A stretch of 64,000 nucleotides of DNA from Delphinus delphis (Eukaryota; Chordata; Mammalia; Artiodactyla; Delphinidae), in assembly GCF_949987515.2 (NCBI RefSeq), contig NC_082698.1, positions 3,381,455 through 3,445,454 on the forward strand, in the 5' to 3' direction. Below, piece by piece: positions 34,481-45,610 of this stretch (its first letter is position 1; every line of letters starts with the position of its first letter). The position numbers and the translations under genes are program-made. The notes under the pieces are model-generated. The model was not told the DNA's origin. It did not search any database and saw nothing but the letters and a program-made list of their open reading frames with translations.

Positions 34481-35214
34481 ATGCCTGTGAAGAATATGAG
34501 TGATTTTATTCTAGTTTTCCTAAGTTTTCACATACCTTGTTCTGCACTCAGTCAAAGAAATAGCAATCCTTTTGTGGTTTCTAGATATTTAAAAAATAGA
34601 ATACATATGAAAGTGCTATAGATAGTAAAGCACTGTTAGTTTTAATGTGATGTTATTAGTAATAATGGTGCTGTGCTGCAAATACTAATTCTTGAACATC
34701 TGCAGAATCATGGGAAACTAGCAAAGACTCTAAAACTACAGATGATATATTGCTTTTCTCAGAGACACAAGTATGTCTTACAATAGTACAGATTTTTATA
34801 CATATTTGCTATTTCAAGAGAGAAACAGAGGGGACTTGAAAAGTTCAGGCTTAAAAATCTAGGTCTTGCTTCCCAGAGTTTAGCGGTGGCGTGCTAGGTC
34901 ACTGGGTAAAGCAGAGACCTGCACTCCCTCTGAAGGGAGCCTCACTTCTTCCTTTTGTTGTTGTCTTTTCATGGAAAAGTGACTGAAAATTGCACAGTTA
35001 ATCAACACGGGCCAGCAAGATTTCATTATTTTCTGATGGTAAATGCACGCTTACGCTCTTAGGCTGTCTGGTATGTCAGGAGTGCTTACACCTAGAGATA
35101 AATGAGTGATTGAAGCAAGAAAGGCGTTGATCTCACAGCTATGAGGTGTTGAAGTGGGGGCTCTACCTTTGCTGGTTTAGCCCAGTGCCGCCAGTAAATC
35201 CTAATGGTTCTTTC
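34481..35214. other. Single-copy AT-rich segment
   Basis: No gene or repeat recognised. Confidence 0.35.
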
Positions 35215-35960
35215 TTTTTGCCCCCCCACCCCCGCTCTCAGTGCCCTCCTTACTTAGTGACCTGTGGTTGTTGAGTGGCTGACAGAGGTCCTGGAATCAC
35301 CTTTGCTTCCAAGGTGGGAAGAACTGGGGTGGGGCTATCCCAGCAACTACCTGCTTCTCTTATCTGAAAGCAAAATATTTCTCGGTGCCCCTCTCCCTGT
35401 CCCTGGCAGCAGCCTTCCTCTACAACTCCTGGCCCATGGGTCTCGAAGACCCCTGCCTGATTGCAAGGGAAGGCTAGCTGTTGGTTGATACCTGTTCATT
35501 AGGGAACACCACTAGTGGTGGTAAGTTCCTGCTTTCCACGCCTGGTTGGGACCCTTGCTTGTTTGGGTGATTAGTAGGACGCATCTGGTTCATTGTGCTA
35601 TCGAGTGAAAAGTCGAAGGTCTGACCTCCAAGGGAAAACTGCCTTCTTGAAAAGGCATACACGGCTGTGCATGTAGTGGATCTTCTGCTCCAGATGATGG
35701 GCGTGGACCCTGCCCTCCGTGTCTGCTTCACAGCCTGCTGCTCTGCACCCTCCATGACAGCTCCCGAGAGGGGGTGCTGGCCAGGCTCTGTGCTCTTGAC
35801 CATTGCTCCACGCTGCCTCGAAGGTGAAGCGGAGAGGCGGGGGAAGAAAGATTTGGGGTTGTGCCGCCTGCAGCCCCTAACTTCACATGAGAGATGGTGC
35901 CCCTCCAGACTGGGCGGGAATGAAAGGTCCTGGGGTCTCATGATTTCAACCCCAGCTGGA
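35215..35960. other. GC-richer block with opposed open frames
   Basis: GC content visibly rises between AT-rich neighbours. A 155-codon minus frame (35474-35941) and a 137-codon plus frame (35667-36080) overlap. Neither shows a domain, and mutual overlap suggests composition rather than coding. No recognised repeat explains the block. Confidence 0.35.
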
Positions 35961-36029
35961 CATCGCAGGAGACCCTTTCAACTTACAGCAATGAAAATTT
36001 TTGATTGTTTTCCTCTTATTTCAATCAGT

Positions 36030-36355
36030 TACATAAAACTCTCCCTTTTAACTGTATTTTCTCCCCAGATTTTCTCATAAAAAATAATACCATGTCCATT
36101 GTCCTGATTACAAAGAAAATTAGGTTGTCAATAAGTAAATAAGAGCCCTTGTCATATTGTGTGCAATTGTCTGATGACCCTTTTCATTATATGATCTAAA
36201 ACTCTCCTTTCTAAGACTGTTCTGTTTCATGTTTTCTCAATTACTTTCTATTTAAATAAAATCATGTGAATTATCAAGGTCACAGGCAAGGGTAGGTGTT
36301 GAATAAATCAAGAAGAATCCTTGTCACATCCTGAGCAGTTGTCTGGTTGTCTCCC
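36030..36355 (+). repeat. Diverged ~165-bp tandem duplication
   Basis: Two similar segments follow each other: taaaactctccc at 36034 and taaaactctcct at 36197, and further on ccttgtcatattg…caattgtctgatgac (from about 36148) and ccttgtcacatcc…cagttgtctggttgtc (from about 36319). Spacing drifts from 163 to 171 bp through small indels. Intermediate blocks (ttttctca, ccatgtc/tcatgtg, aataagtaaataag/gaataaatcaagaag) also line up. Confidence 0.7.
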
Positions 36356-36359
36356 TCCG

Positions 36360-37728
36360 TCTGTCTGGGGAGAAGGACAGAGCTGGAGAGCTGCCATTTC
36401 TTATGTACGTCTTGGTCCCCAACATGGAACCTGAGCCTCACACAGTAACTATGTCCAGGCAGCTCTGTGGCGAGGACGTTTGATCAGGCTTTGCAATACC
36501 TCGGGCACTGCATTGTTCCTGCATCCATCCCAGCTTCCCAGAAGGAGGGAAGGTTGGAAAGGAACATGACTGGCAAATTTGCCTTCTTTGCTTACACAAG
36601 AAACAACATGAAGACAAACTTTCTTCATGCTTGGAGTGAAACGCTCACTGCACGTTCTCAAACAGGGCCCTACGGCATTTTTGAGTTTGGGAATTAGCAG
36701 GAGAAACTGGATAAAGAAGGATTGGGCTGCGCCTTTTACTTCCCAAAACGCCCAGTATTGTCACTAAGAAAGATTCTGGAAGAAGAGCTCCTTTTGAGGT
36801 TGTAGCCTTCTGTTGATTCCCAACTGTCCACTTACAGTCATGGCTGAGTGCTACACTTGAAGCTTTATTGCTTGGCCAGTGACCAGTGATTGTTATGAAA
36901 TATAAAGGGAAGAGTGAAATGTGGTGTCTCACAGAATGAATGGACTGTGATGCCCAGGCTAGCCCTGGTTAAGATGGGAGCCCTTTGGCTTTCTCGGGCT
37001 CACCCCTGGTTGCCTGTTTGGACTTCTTTCTCTCTAGTGCCTTTCTCTCAACGTGTTGTTCAAATGGAGATTTAACCGATTAATTCCCTTAAACACTTAC
37101 ATGCTTTAAAATATAGCATTTTTTCCAGTGTTATTTATTTTAATGGAGGATAGAAAGTTCTCACATTTCGTAACACTCAAAGGAGTGACTATCAAATGGT
37201 GGAATCTCAGGTGGATGGAGTAGAGATTTGGGGGTCATTATTCAATTCCAAACACAAAGCTGTCTAATTCAATCAGGAACCTTCCTTGGGAAAAAAAAAA
37301 AGCTCATGCCACTTTAGGAATGTGCTTTAGGAACGACGTACATGTGATTTGCTTATTCATTCATGTTTCTACATGAAACATGGATGTGGTTATCATGTAA
37401 ATGGTTCGAGTTCCTCCTTCAGGAGTTGCCACCAGGGCCCTGGGCTTCTGCAGTGTTTGCAACAGTGGGAATGTCATTTCTGGTGGTGGTTTTAGCTTAT
37501 GTGTGGAATCGGAGTGGAACTCTCTTTGTCAGAAAATAAGACATCTCACTTCTATATATGTGATACATATTTCAGTCCAACTAGATCCCACAAAGGGGAG
37601 GAATCACACTTTTCTTTTCTTCGGTGTATTCCTCAGGGCAAAGTACAGGGCTTGGCACAGAGAAGATGATAAACCTGTGTGCTCCACCCCTAGACATTAT
37701 AATTAACATTTATTCTCTTTTTCCCTTG
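36360..37728. other. Single-copy DNA, no gene recognised
   Basis: Short frames only, no domains. Confidence 0.35.
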
Positions 37729-37849
37729 TCTTTTTTTTTGGCTGCACTGCACAGCTTGCGGGATCTTCGTTCCCCGAACCAGGGAAGGAAGCCTGTGCCC
37801 TCTGCAGTGGAAGCGCGGAGTCCTAACTACTGGACTGCCAGGGAATTCC
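37729..37849 (-). mobile_element. Short tRNA-Glu SINE (Bov-tA/CHR-like)
   Basis: 'ggctgcactgcacagcttgc', 'gtggaagcgcggagtcctaa' and 'ggactgccagggaattccc' match the copy at 22423. The flanks cccttgtcttttt and cccctggtcttttt form an imperfect target-site duplication. Confidence 0.87.
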
Positions 37850-37895
37850 CTCCCCTGGTCTTTTTATTAAAGGGATGACTCTGGTTGTATTGTCT

Positions 37896-37950
37896 CCCTT
37901 CCTTCCTTCTTTCCTTCCATCCTCCCTTCCCTCCTTCCTTCCTTCCTTCC
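37896..37950 (+). repeat. (CTTC)n-rich microsatellite
   Basis: An interrupted run of CCTT/CTTC units just downstream of the SINE. Confidence 0.85.
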
Positions 37951-38039
37951 ACTCACTCATTCATTCACTTCTTTAATGTATTTGTTACCACTTGATCCTG
38001 GGGCCAGTTCCTAGGTTTACTTCCTACTAATTGTGCGCT

Positions 38040-38225
38040 CATTGGTAAAATAGCTGATAAGAATAGTGGCTACTTTTTAAGCGATAATTATGTACAAGAC
38101 AGTGAGGTAAATGCTAAGCGTGGTTTTTCGATCTTTCAGGCTGTGAGGATAAAATAAAGTGAGCTACATAAAGTGCTTAGCACAGAGCTTAGAACACGGG
38201 GAGTGTTTAATAAAAAAGCAGTTAT
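38040..38225 (+). mobile_element. MIR SINE
   Basis: 'gaggataaaataaagtgagc' then 'aaagtgcttagcacagagc' and 'tagaacacggggagtgtttaataaa' match the MIR 3' half in plus orientation. Confidence 0.75.
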
Positions 38226-38564
38226 CAAGTTTCACCAAAATCTGAGGGTCTGCTCTGTGCCCAGTACTGTACCCGTATCGCCACCAGGCAGAACTGTCAG
38301 TGGGTGTTTTTGATTAAGTTGGCCTGGATCTGGTTCACGGGACGGGAGAATTAATCCATTGCTGTCAGGGTACTACTGACATCTTCTTCAGAAATGTGTT
38401 AAGAAGCTTCTTAGCACCAGGTAATTTCCCCAAGTTGTTGCCAGGGAGTTACAATTTTTCCCCTCTCTTTTTGAAATGAGAAATACACCTGAACTTAATA
38501 TTCGGCTGTGACCATTGGACAGATTTCCAAGGTGTAGAGAAATTGGTCTGTCTATAAAACGATA

Positions 38565-38630
38565 CTTTTGCCTCCTTGGGTAGGTTTATTCCTAGGTATT
38601 TTTTATTTTTAGTATTAGGTATTTGTATCT
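38565..38630 (-). mobile_element. Small older L1 ORF2 fragment
   Basis: 'tttgcctccttgggtaggtt' and 'tattcctaggtatt' repeat ORF2 text that occurs again at 40494-40530 inside the neighbouring L1, so it is a separate L1 piece abutting the younger insertion. Confidence 0.7.
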
Positions 38631-41235
38631 TTATTTATTTTTTAACATCTTTATTGGAGTATAATTGCTTTACAATGGTGTGTCAGTTTCTGCTGTATAA
38701 CAAAGTGAATCAGCTATACATATTCATATATCCCCATATCCCCTCCCTCTTGCATCTCCCTCCCACCCTCCCTATCCCACCCCTCTGGGTGGTCACAAAG
38801 CACCGAGCCGATCTCCCTGTGCTATGTGGCTGCTTCCCACTAGCTATCTATTTTACATTTGGTCGTGTATATATGTCCATGCCACTCTCTCACTTCATCC
38901 CAGCTTACCCTTCCCTGTCCCCGTTTCCTCAAGTCCATTCTCTATGTCTGCGTCTTTATTCCTGTCCTATCCCTAGGTTCTTTAGAACCACTTCTTTTTT
39001 CTTTTTTAGATGCCATATATATGTGTTAGCATACGATATTCGTTTTTCTTTTTCTGACTTACTTCACTCTGTAAGACAGTCTCTAGGTCCATCCACCTCA
39101 TTACAAATAACTCAATTTCATTTCTTTTTATGGCTGAGTAATATTCCATTGTATATATGTGCCACATCTTCTTTATCCATTCATTGGTCAATGGACAGTT
39201 AGGTTGCTTCCATGCCCTAGCTATTGTAAATAGAGCTGCAGTGAACATTGTGGTACATGACTCTTTTTGAATTATGGTTTTCTCAGGGTATATGCCCCGT
39301 AGTGGGATTGCTGGGTCATATGGTAGTTCTATTTTTAGTTTTTTAAGGAATCTCCATACTGTTCTCCACAGTGGCTGTATCAATATACATTCTCACCAGC
39401 AGTGCAGGAGGATTCCCTTTTCTTCACACCCTCTCCAGCATTTATTGTTTGTAGATTTTTTGATGATAGCCATTCTGAACGGTGTTAGGTGATACCTCAT
39501 TGTGGTTTTGATTTGCATTTCTCTAATTATTAGTGATGTTGAGCATTCTTTCATGTGTTTGTTGCCGTCTGTATATCTTCTTTGGAGAAATGTCTGTTTA
39601 GGTCTTCTGCCCATTTTTGGATTAGGTTGTTTGTTTTTTTGATACTGAGCTGCATGAGCTGCTTGAATATTTTGGAGATTAATCCTTTGTCAGTTGCTCC
39701 GTTTGCAAATATTTTCTCCCATTCTGAGGGTAGTCTTTTTATCTTGTTTATGGGTTCCTTTGCTATGCAAAAGCTTTTAAGTGTCATTAGGTCCCATTTG
39801 TTTATTTTTTATTTTATTTCCATTACTCTAGGAGGTGGGTCAAAAAGGATGTTGCTATGATTTATGTCATGGAGTGTTCTGCCTATGTTGTCTTCTAAGA
39901 GTGTTATAGTGTCTGGCCTTACATTTAGGTCTTTAATACATTTTGAGTTTATTTTTGTGTATGGTGTTAGGAAGTGTTCTAATTTCATTCTTTTACATGT
40001 AGCTGTCCAGTTTTCCCAGCACCACTTATTGAAGAGGCTGTCTTTTCTCCATTGTATATTCTTGCCTCCTTTGTCAAAGATAAGGTGACCATATGTGTGT
40101 GGGTTTATCTCTGGGCTTTCTATCCTGTTCCACTGATCTATATTTCTGTTTTTGTGCCAGTCTCATACTGTCTTGATTACTGTGGCTTTGTAGCATAGTC
40201 TGAAGTCCAGGAGCCTGATTCCTCCAGCTCTGTTTTTCTTTCTCAAGATTGCTTTAGCTATTCGAGGTCTTTTGTGTTTCCATACAAATTGTGAAAATTT
40301 TTGTTCTAGTTCTATGAAAAATGCCACTGGTAGCTTGATAGGGATTGCATTGAATCTGTAGATTGCTTTGGGTAGTATAGTCATTTTCACAATGTTGATT
40401 CTTCCATTCCAAGAACATGGTATATCTCTCCATCTGTTGGTATCATCTTTAATTTCTTTCATCAGTGTCTTATAGTTTTCTAGATACAGGTCTTTTGTCT
40501 CCTTAGGTAGGTTTATTCCTAGGTATTATATTCTTTTTGTTGCAGCAGTAAATGGGAGTGTTTCTTTAATTTCTCTTTCAGATTTTTCATCATTAGTGTA
40601 TAGGAATGCAAAAGATTTCTGTGCATTAATTTTGCATCCTGCTGCTTTACCAAATTCATTGATTAGCTCTAGTCGTTTCATGGTAGCATCTTTAGGATTC
40701 TCTATGTATAGTATCATGTCATCTGCAAACAGTGACAGTTTTACTTCTTCTTTTCTGATGTGGATTCCTTTTATTTCTTTTTCTTCTCTGACTGCTGTGG
40801 CTAAAACTTCCAAAACTCTGTTGAATAATAGTGGTGAGAGTGGGCACCCTTGTCTTACTCCTGATCTTAGAGGAAATTCTTTGTTTTTCACCATTGAGAA
40901 TGATGTTGACTATTGGTTTGTCATATATGGCTTTTACTGTGTTGAGGTAGATTCCCTCTATGTCCACTTTCTGGAGATTTTTTATCATAAATGGTGTTGA
41001 ATTTTGTCAAAAGCTTTTTCTGCATTTATTGAGATTATCATATAGTTTTTATTCTTCAGTGTGTTAATATGGTGTATCACACTGATTGATTTGCATATAC
41101 TGAAGAATTCTTGCATTCCTGGGATAAACCCCACTTGATCATGGTGTATGATCCTTTCAATGTGCTGTTGGATTCTGTTTGCTACTATTTTGTTGAGGAT
41201 TTTTGCATCCATGTTCATCAGTGATATTGGCCTGA
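38631..41235 (-). pseudogene. L1 3' segment with broken ORF2 (left arm)
   Basis: The L1 3' UTR starts at 38640 (reverse of AATAAAGATGTT) and ORF2 follows to about 41235. The coding remnant is split: 40985-41248 (RT motif A region; the usual SIDAEKAFD reads SINAEKAFD, so the first catalytic Asp is Asn), 40526-40894 ([13 protein letters not shown] and the FADD catalytic motif), 40163-40462 (thumb region, [13 protein letters not shown]) and 39006-39383 (ORF2p C-terminus, [14 protein letters not shown]). Endonuclease and ORF1 are absent. In the family ORF2p nicks DNA and reverse-transcribes L1 RNA; this copy cannot. Confidence 0.88.
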
Positions 41236-43075
41236 AACTGTAAGACACTGATGAAAGAAATCAAAGATGATACAAACAAATGGAAAGATATACCATGTTC
41301 TTGGATTGGAAGAATCCACCTTGTGAAAATGACTATACTACCCAAAGCAATCTACAGGTTAATTTCAATCCCTATCAAACTACCAATGGTATTTTTCCCA
41401 GAACTAGAATAAAAAATTGTGCAATTTGTATGGAAACACAAAAGACTCCGAATAGCCAAAGCAATCTTGAGAAAGAAAAATGGAGCTGGAGGAATCAGGC
41501 TCCCTGACTTCAGACTATACTACAAAGCTACAGTAATCAAGACAGTAGGGTAATGGCACAAAAACAGAAATATAGATCAGTGGAACAGGATAGAAAGCCC
41601 AGAGATAAACCCACACACATATGGTCACCTTATCTTTGACAAAGGAGGCAAGAATATACAATGGAGAAAAGACAGCTTCTTCAATAGGCAGTGCTGGGAA
41701 AACTGGAACTACATGAAAAAGAATGAAATTAGAACACTTCCTAACACCATACATAAAAATAAACTCAGAATGGATCAAAGACTTAAATGTAAGGCCAGAC
41801 ACTATAAAACTCTTAGAGGAAAACATAGGCAGAACACTCCATGACATAAATCACAGCAAGATCCTTTCTGACCCACCTCCTAGAGTAATGGAAATAAAAT
41901 AAAAAATAAACAAATGGGACCTAATGAAACTTAAAAGCTTTTGCACAGCAAAGGAAACCATAAACAAGATAAAAAGACTACCCTCAGAATGGGAGAAAAT
42001 ATTTGCAAATGGAGCAACTGACAAAGGATTAATCTCCAAAATATACAAGCAGCTCATGCAGCTCAATATCAAAAAAAACAAACAACCCAATCCGAAAATG
42101 GGCAGAAGACCTAAATAGACATTTCTCCAAAGTAGACATACAGATTGCCAACAAACACACGAAAAGATGCTCAACATCACTAATCATTAGAGAAATGCAA
42201 ATCAAAACCACAATGAGGGATCACCTCACACCAGTCAGAATGGCCATCATCAAAATATCTACAAACAATAAATGCTGGAGAGGGTGTGGAGAAAACGGAA
42301 CCTTCCTGCACTGTTGGTGGGAATGTAAATTGATACAGCCACTATGGAGAACAGTATGGAGGTTCCTTAAAGAACTAAAAATAGAGCTACCATACAACCC
42401 AGCAATCCCACTACAGGGAATATACCCTGAGAAAACCATAATTCAAAAGGAGTCATGTACCACAATGTTCATTGCAGCTCTATTTACAATAGCCAGGACA
42501 TGGAAGCAACCTAAATGTCCATGGACAGAAGAATGGATAAAGAAGATGTGGCACATATATAATGGAATATTACTCAGCCATAAAAAGAAATGGAATTGAG
42601 TTATTTGTAACGAGGTGGATGGACCCAGAGTCTGTCATACAGAGTGAAGTAAGTCAGAAAGAGAAAAACAAATACCGGATGCTAACGCACATATATGGAA
42701 TCTAAAAAACCGGTGCTGATGAACCTAGTGGCAGGACAGGAATAAAGACACAGGTGTAGAGAACGGACTTGAGGACATGGCAGGGGATGAGTGAGCTGGG
42801 ACGAAGTGCGAGAGTGGCATGGACATATATACATTGCCAAATGTAAAATGGATGGCTAGTGAGAATCTGCTGCATAGCACAGGGAGATCAGCTCAGTGCT
42901 TTGTGAGGACATAGAGGGGTGGGATAGAGGGGGTGGGAGGGAGGCTCAAGAGGGAGGGGATATGGGGATATATGTATACATATAGCTGATTCACTTTATT
43001 GTACTGCAGAAACTAACACAACATTGTAAAGCAATTATACTCCAATAAAGATACATAAAGATAAGAAACTACAAA
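38640..43075. repeat. Large L1 inverted repeat (~1.8-kb arms, ~0.8-kb loop)
   Basis: Left arm 38640-40465 and right arm about 41250-43075 are reverse complements with scattered differences. They run from the 3' UTR to the ORF2 block 'atgaaagaaatcaaagatga'. The 785-bp spacer is the further ORF2 sequence carried only by the left copy. Confidence 0.85.
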
Positions 43076-43083
43076 AAAAAAAA
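41236..43083 (+). pseudogene. L1 3' segment with broken ORF2 (right arm)
   Basis: It starts near 'aaactgtaagacactgatgaa' and runs through the ORF2 C-terminus and 3' UTR to aataaagata and a poly-A at about 43071-43081. Frames at 41924-42118 and 42195-42599 carry ORF2p text ([40 protein letters not shown]). It lacks the RT core, so it is a dead 5'-truncated copy. It matches the left arm closely in reverse orientation. Confidence 0.88.
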
Positions 43084-43599
43084 CCCAAAAATGATTCTTT
43101 CTTAATTTTATATGAGATGGAAGAAACATTTGAAATCCCTGAGTAAGTGCCGTTTTGAGCCAGTTGAAGGCAAATGCCCATAGTTAGTTCTCACGTTTAA
43201 GGTTTTCCTGATAGTAATCCTTGTTTTTCTAAATGCTTGTTACTAATGATTTCTTGTTGTGTGAAATCAGAGTTGGACCTTTCTCTGGTCCTTTTTCAAA
43301 ATCACAATAAAAAATAAGTAAATAGGAGAGAAAATTCTAAGATGTCTGTGAAATAAAGGGCGACTAGCTCAGGGATACCCAGAATTTTTTTTTTTTTATT
43401 TTTATCATCGTCATTATCTTCAAAACACCTGATTGCTTTGGTCTTTAGATTCCAAAAGGTCTGGCATGCTTCTGAGTCATGTGGCTGTATCGTGATCCTT
43501 CTGTAGACTCATGCGGTCTTAAGTCTGATTTATGTCAATCATCCATCCATGATTTGACTCCGCAGCAACAGTTCTGCCCAAGTGCCTCATAGCAGCAGA
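43084..43599. other. Single-copy segment
   Basis: AT-rich, with a T-run at about 43386-43397. No gene recognised. Confidence 0.35.
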
Positions 43600-43785
43600 A
43601 TGATTACGAACATGGCCACCGGAGCTGGACCGTCCAGGTGGCTTGCTAGCTGGGTGCCTTTAGGAAGTTTGCATGATCTCTATGTGTTTAATTTTTCTCA
43701 TCTGTAAAATGGGGTCATAAAAGGGTCCTCACCTCGTATGGCTTTATAAAAATTAAGTACATTAATGTTTGTAAAGAACCAGGAC
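43600..43785 (+). mobile_element. MIR SINE
   Basis: 'gctagctgggtgcctttagg', 'ttctcatctgtaaaatgggg', 'aagtacattaatgtttgtaa' and 'agaaccaggacaatgcttg' follow the MIR consensus in order. Confidence 0.85.
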
Positions 43786-44484
43786 AATGCTTGAGAAACA
43801 CCATGTGCTGTGTCCAGCCTTCATCTGAACGTCTCCATCTGCAAACGCCTGCTCTCTTGAAAGGAAATCTTGGATGCTAGAAATTTCCCTTTGGTACTCA
43901 ACAAAAGGGTCTTTGCTTTTATTTCTCCTCATTTGCCCTGGTTCTACTCTATGAGGCCACAGATCAAATTTAGTTGGTCTTCTCCATGCCAACCTTTTTT
44001 TCATATAAAGATGAAACAGGTATGAAGATAGGAAGCTTCCCTTTAAGCACATGGATCACATTCTCAGGTGCCTTCAGTTTGTGACGGTCCTAATGGGTGG
44101 TGCTGGTTGCAACATGGTCCTGGAGATGCAGTCTGATGGGGGTAGCACAGAATAGAGCCATCCCCACCCTCATCCTGCCCTCTGGCTTTCTTTAGGGTAG
44201 CTTTACAGCACATTAGTTTTGCAGCACTACAGTTTTTTTTTTTTTTCATCAGACTTTCCATTTATTCATTTTATCATAGGTCTCATGGGGTGCTCTTTTT
44301 CTAGAATGAGAAGCACAGTGAACAGTTAGAACAAAGCAAATATTTCACCATCATATATTTTAAAGATTATTTTTACCATCATCATCTGTGAGATGATTTC
44401 TTACGGAATCCCTGAGAATCATCACCATATTTTCCTTTTGTCCTCCATTTTCCAATCTCAAATATTACACACTGATAAAAACAT
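43786..44484. other. Single-copy segment
   Basis: No gene or repeat recognised; a 15-base T-run lies near 44232. Confidence 0.35.
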
Positions 44485-44780
44485 CAAAATTAAAAAAATT
44501 GAATTATAGTTGATTTACAATATTGTGCTGGTTTTAGGTGTACAGCAGAGTGATTCATTTATATATATATATATATAGATATGTATGTATGCTTTTTCAG
44601 ATTCTTTTCCATTATATGTATTATAAGATGTTGAGTATAGTTCCCTGCATTGTACAGTAGGTCCTTGTTGGTTATCTATTTTATATATAATAGTTTGTAT
44701 CTGTTAATCCCATACTCCTAATTTATCCCTTCCCCCCTTCCCTTTTGATAAACATAAATTTGTTTTCTATGTCAAAAAAA
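44485..44780 (-). mobile_element. L1 3' UTR fragment (cetartiodactyl type)
   Basis: Reversed L1 3' end: 'tatagttgatttacaatatt', 'ttttaggtgtacagcagagt', 'agttccctgcattgtacagt' and 'tttgttttctatgtc'. It contains an (AT)n tract near 44560. The element is 5'-truncated inside the 3' UTR. Confidence 0.85.
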
Positions 44781-45204
44781 AAAAGAATTATGAGACAATA
44801 GTTTAAATTGCATGAATTCACGTCTCTTAAATTCTTTACCAGTTATCTACCTATACATATATTTATAATTATGTATGTATATATACAATTAACTACATTT
44901 ATTAGTTATATACTTATTTCATAATTCTATGTTTACAACTATCAATGAAATAAAGCACAAATTACATTACTTACTTTGAGTTAAGGTTCAGTTCAGTCCT
45001 AAGTAGATTTGCAGAGTTGTGGATTATAAGGAGTTAAGACCCTGAGCTGAAAAGAATTTGCTTAAGGACGGGGACTGGGCAATGTGGTCTATCCACCTCG
45101 TCATCAAGGCCTGCCTGCCCTGGCTTTCTAGAATGTCGTGGATCCATTCCTCCGGTTCCATGTTACTGCTTTCATCCTAGTTAGGGTCCTCATTCCTTTC
45201 TTCT
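44781..45204. other. AT-rich single-copy segment
   Basis: Many TATATA/ATTATA motifs near 44840-44930; no gene seen. Confidence 0.35.
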
Positions 45205-45460
45205 TAATAACTGTCAGCTCACATGCCACCTCTTTCATGCAACTGTCCCTTGTGGTCCAGATGGGATTAATCTCTCTTGGCTTTTTGTATTTCTTTAGTA
45301 TTTTGTTTCTCTATTGTATTAGATTTCTTTTTCTGCTTTGTTATAGTTATTACCATCTGTTCGCCCCAGTTGGGTGGTAAGATTCTTGGAGATGGGAACA
45401 AAGTCCCCTTGTTCTTTCTGTGTCCCCTCCCGGCTCCTGGCACAATGACTGCTCAGTGAG
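45205..45460 (+). mobile_element. L2 LINE 3' end
   Basis: 'ctcacatgccacctctttca', 'ttgtatttctttagtatttt', 'taagattcttggagatggga' and 'cctggcacaatgactgctc' follow the L2 3' end in plus orientation. Confidence 0.75.
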
Positions 45461-45519
45461 GGAACAGTTGAAGGGACTCCAGGAGGCCCCAGGTCCAGCC
45501 CTGCCTTTGGGTGTCAGGG

Positions 45520-45610
45520 GTGCGATTCATAGATGAGCCACCTGAGCCGCTCTGAGAAGCTGAGTGACCTGCCCGTTGCAGGGTTAACAAGCAGTAGGAC
45601 CGTGGGCAAG
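45520..45610 (-). mobile_element. MIR fragment
   Basis: 'agatgagccacctgagccgc', 'agctgagtgacctgcccgtt' and 'aacaagcagtaggaccgtgg' resemble the reversed MIR core. Confidence 0.55.

Noticed and set aside
38576..39202. 208-codon plus-strand frame
   Set aside because: It is the antisense of a minus-strand L1 3' UTR and ORF2 end; the hydrophobic product reflects T-rich sequence.
38631..43083. Single twin-primed L1 insertion
   Set aside because: Twin priming gives an inverted 5' piece without its own 3' UTR. Here both arms have a 3' UTR and they overlap in L1 coordinates.
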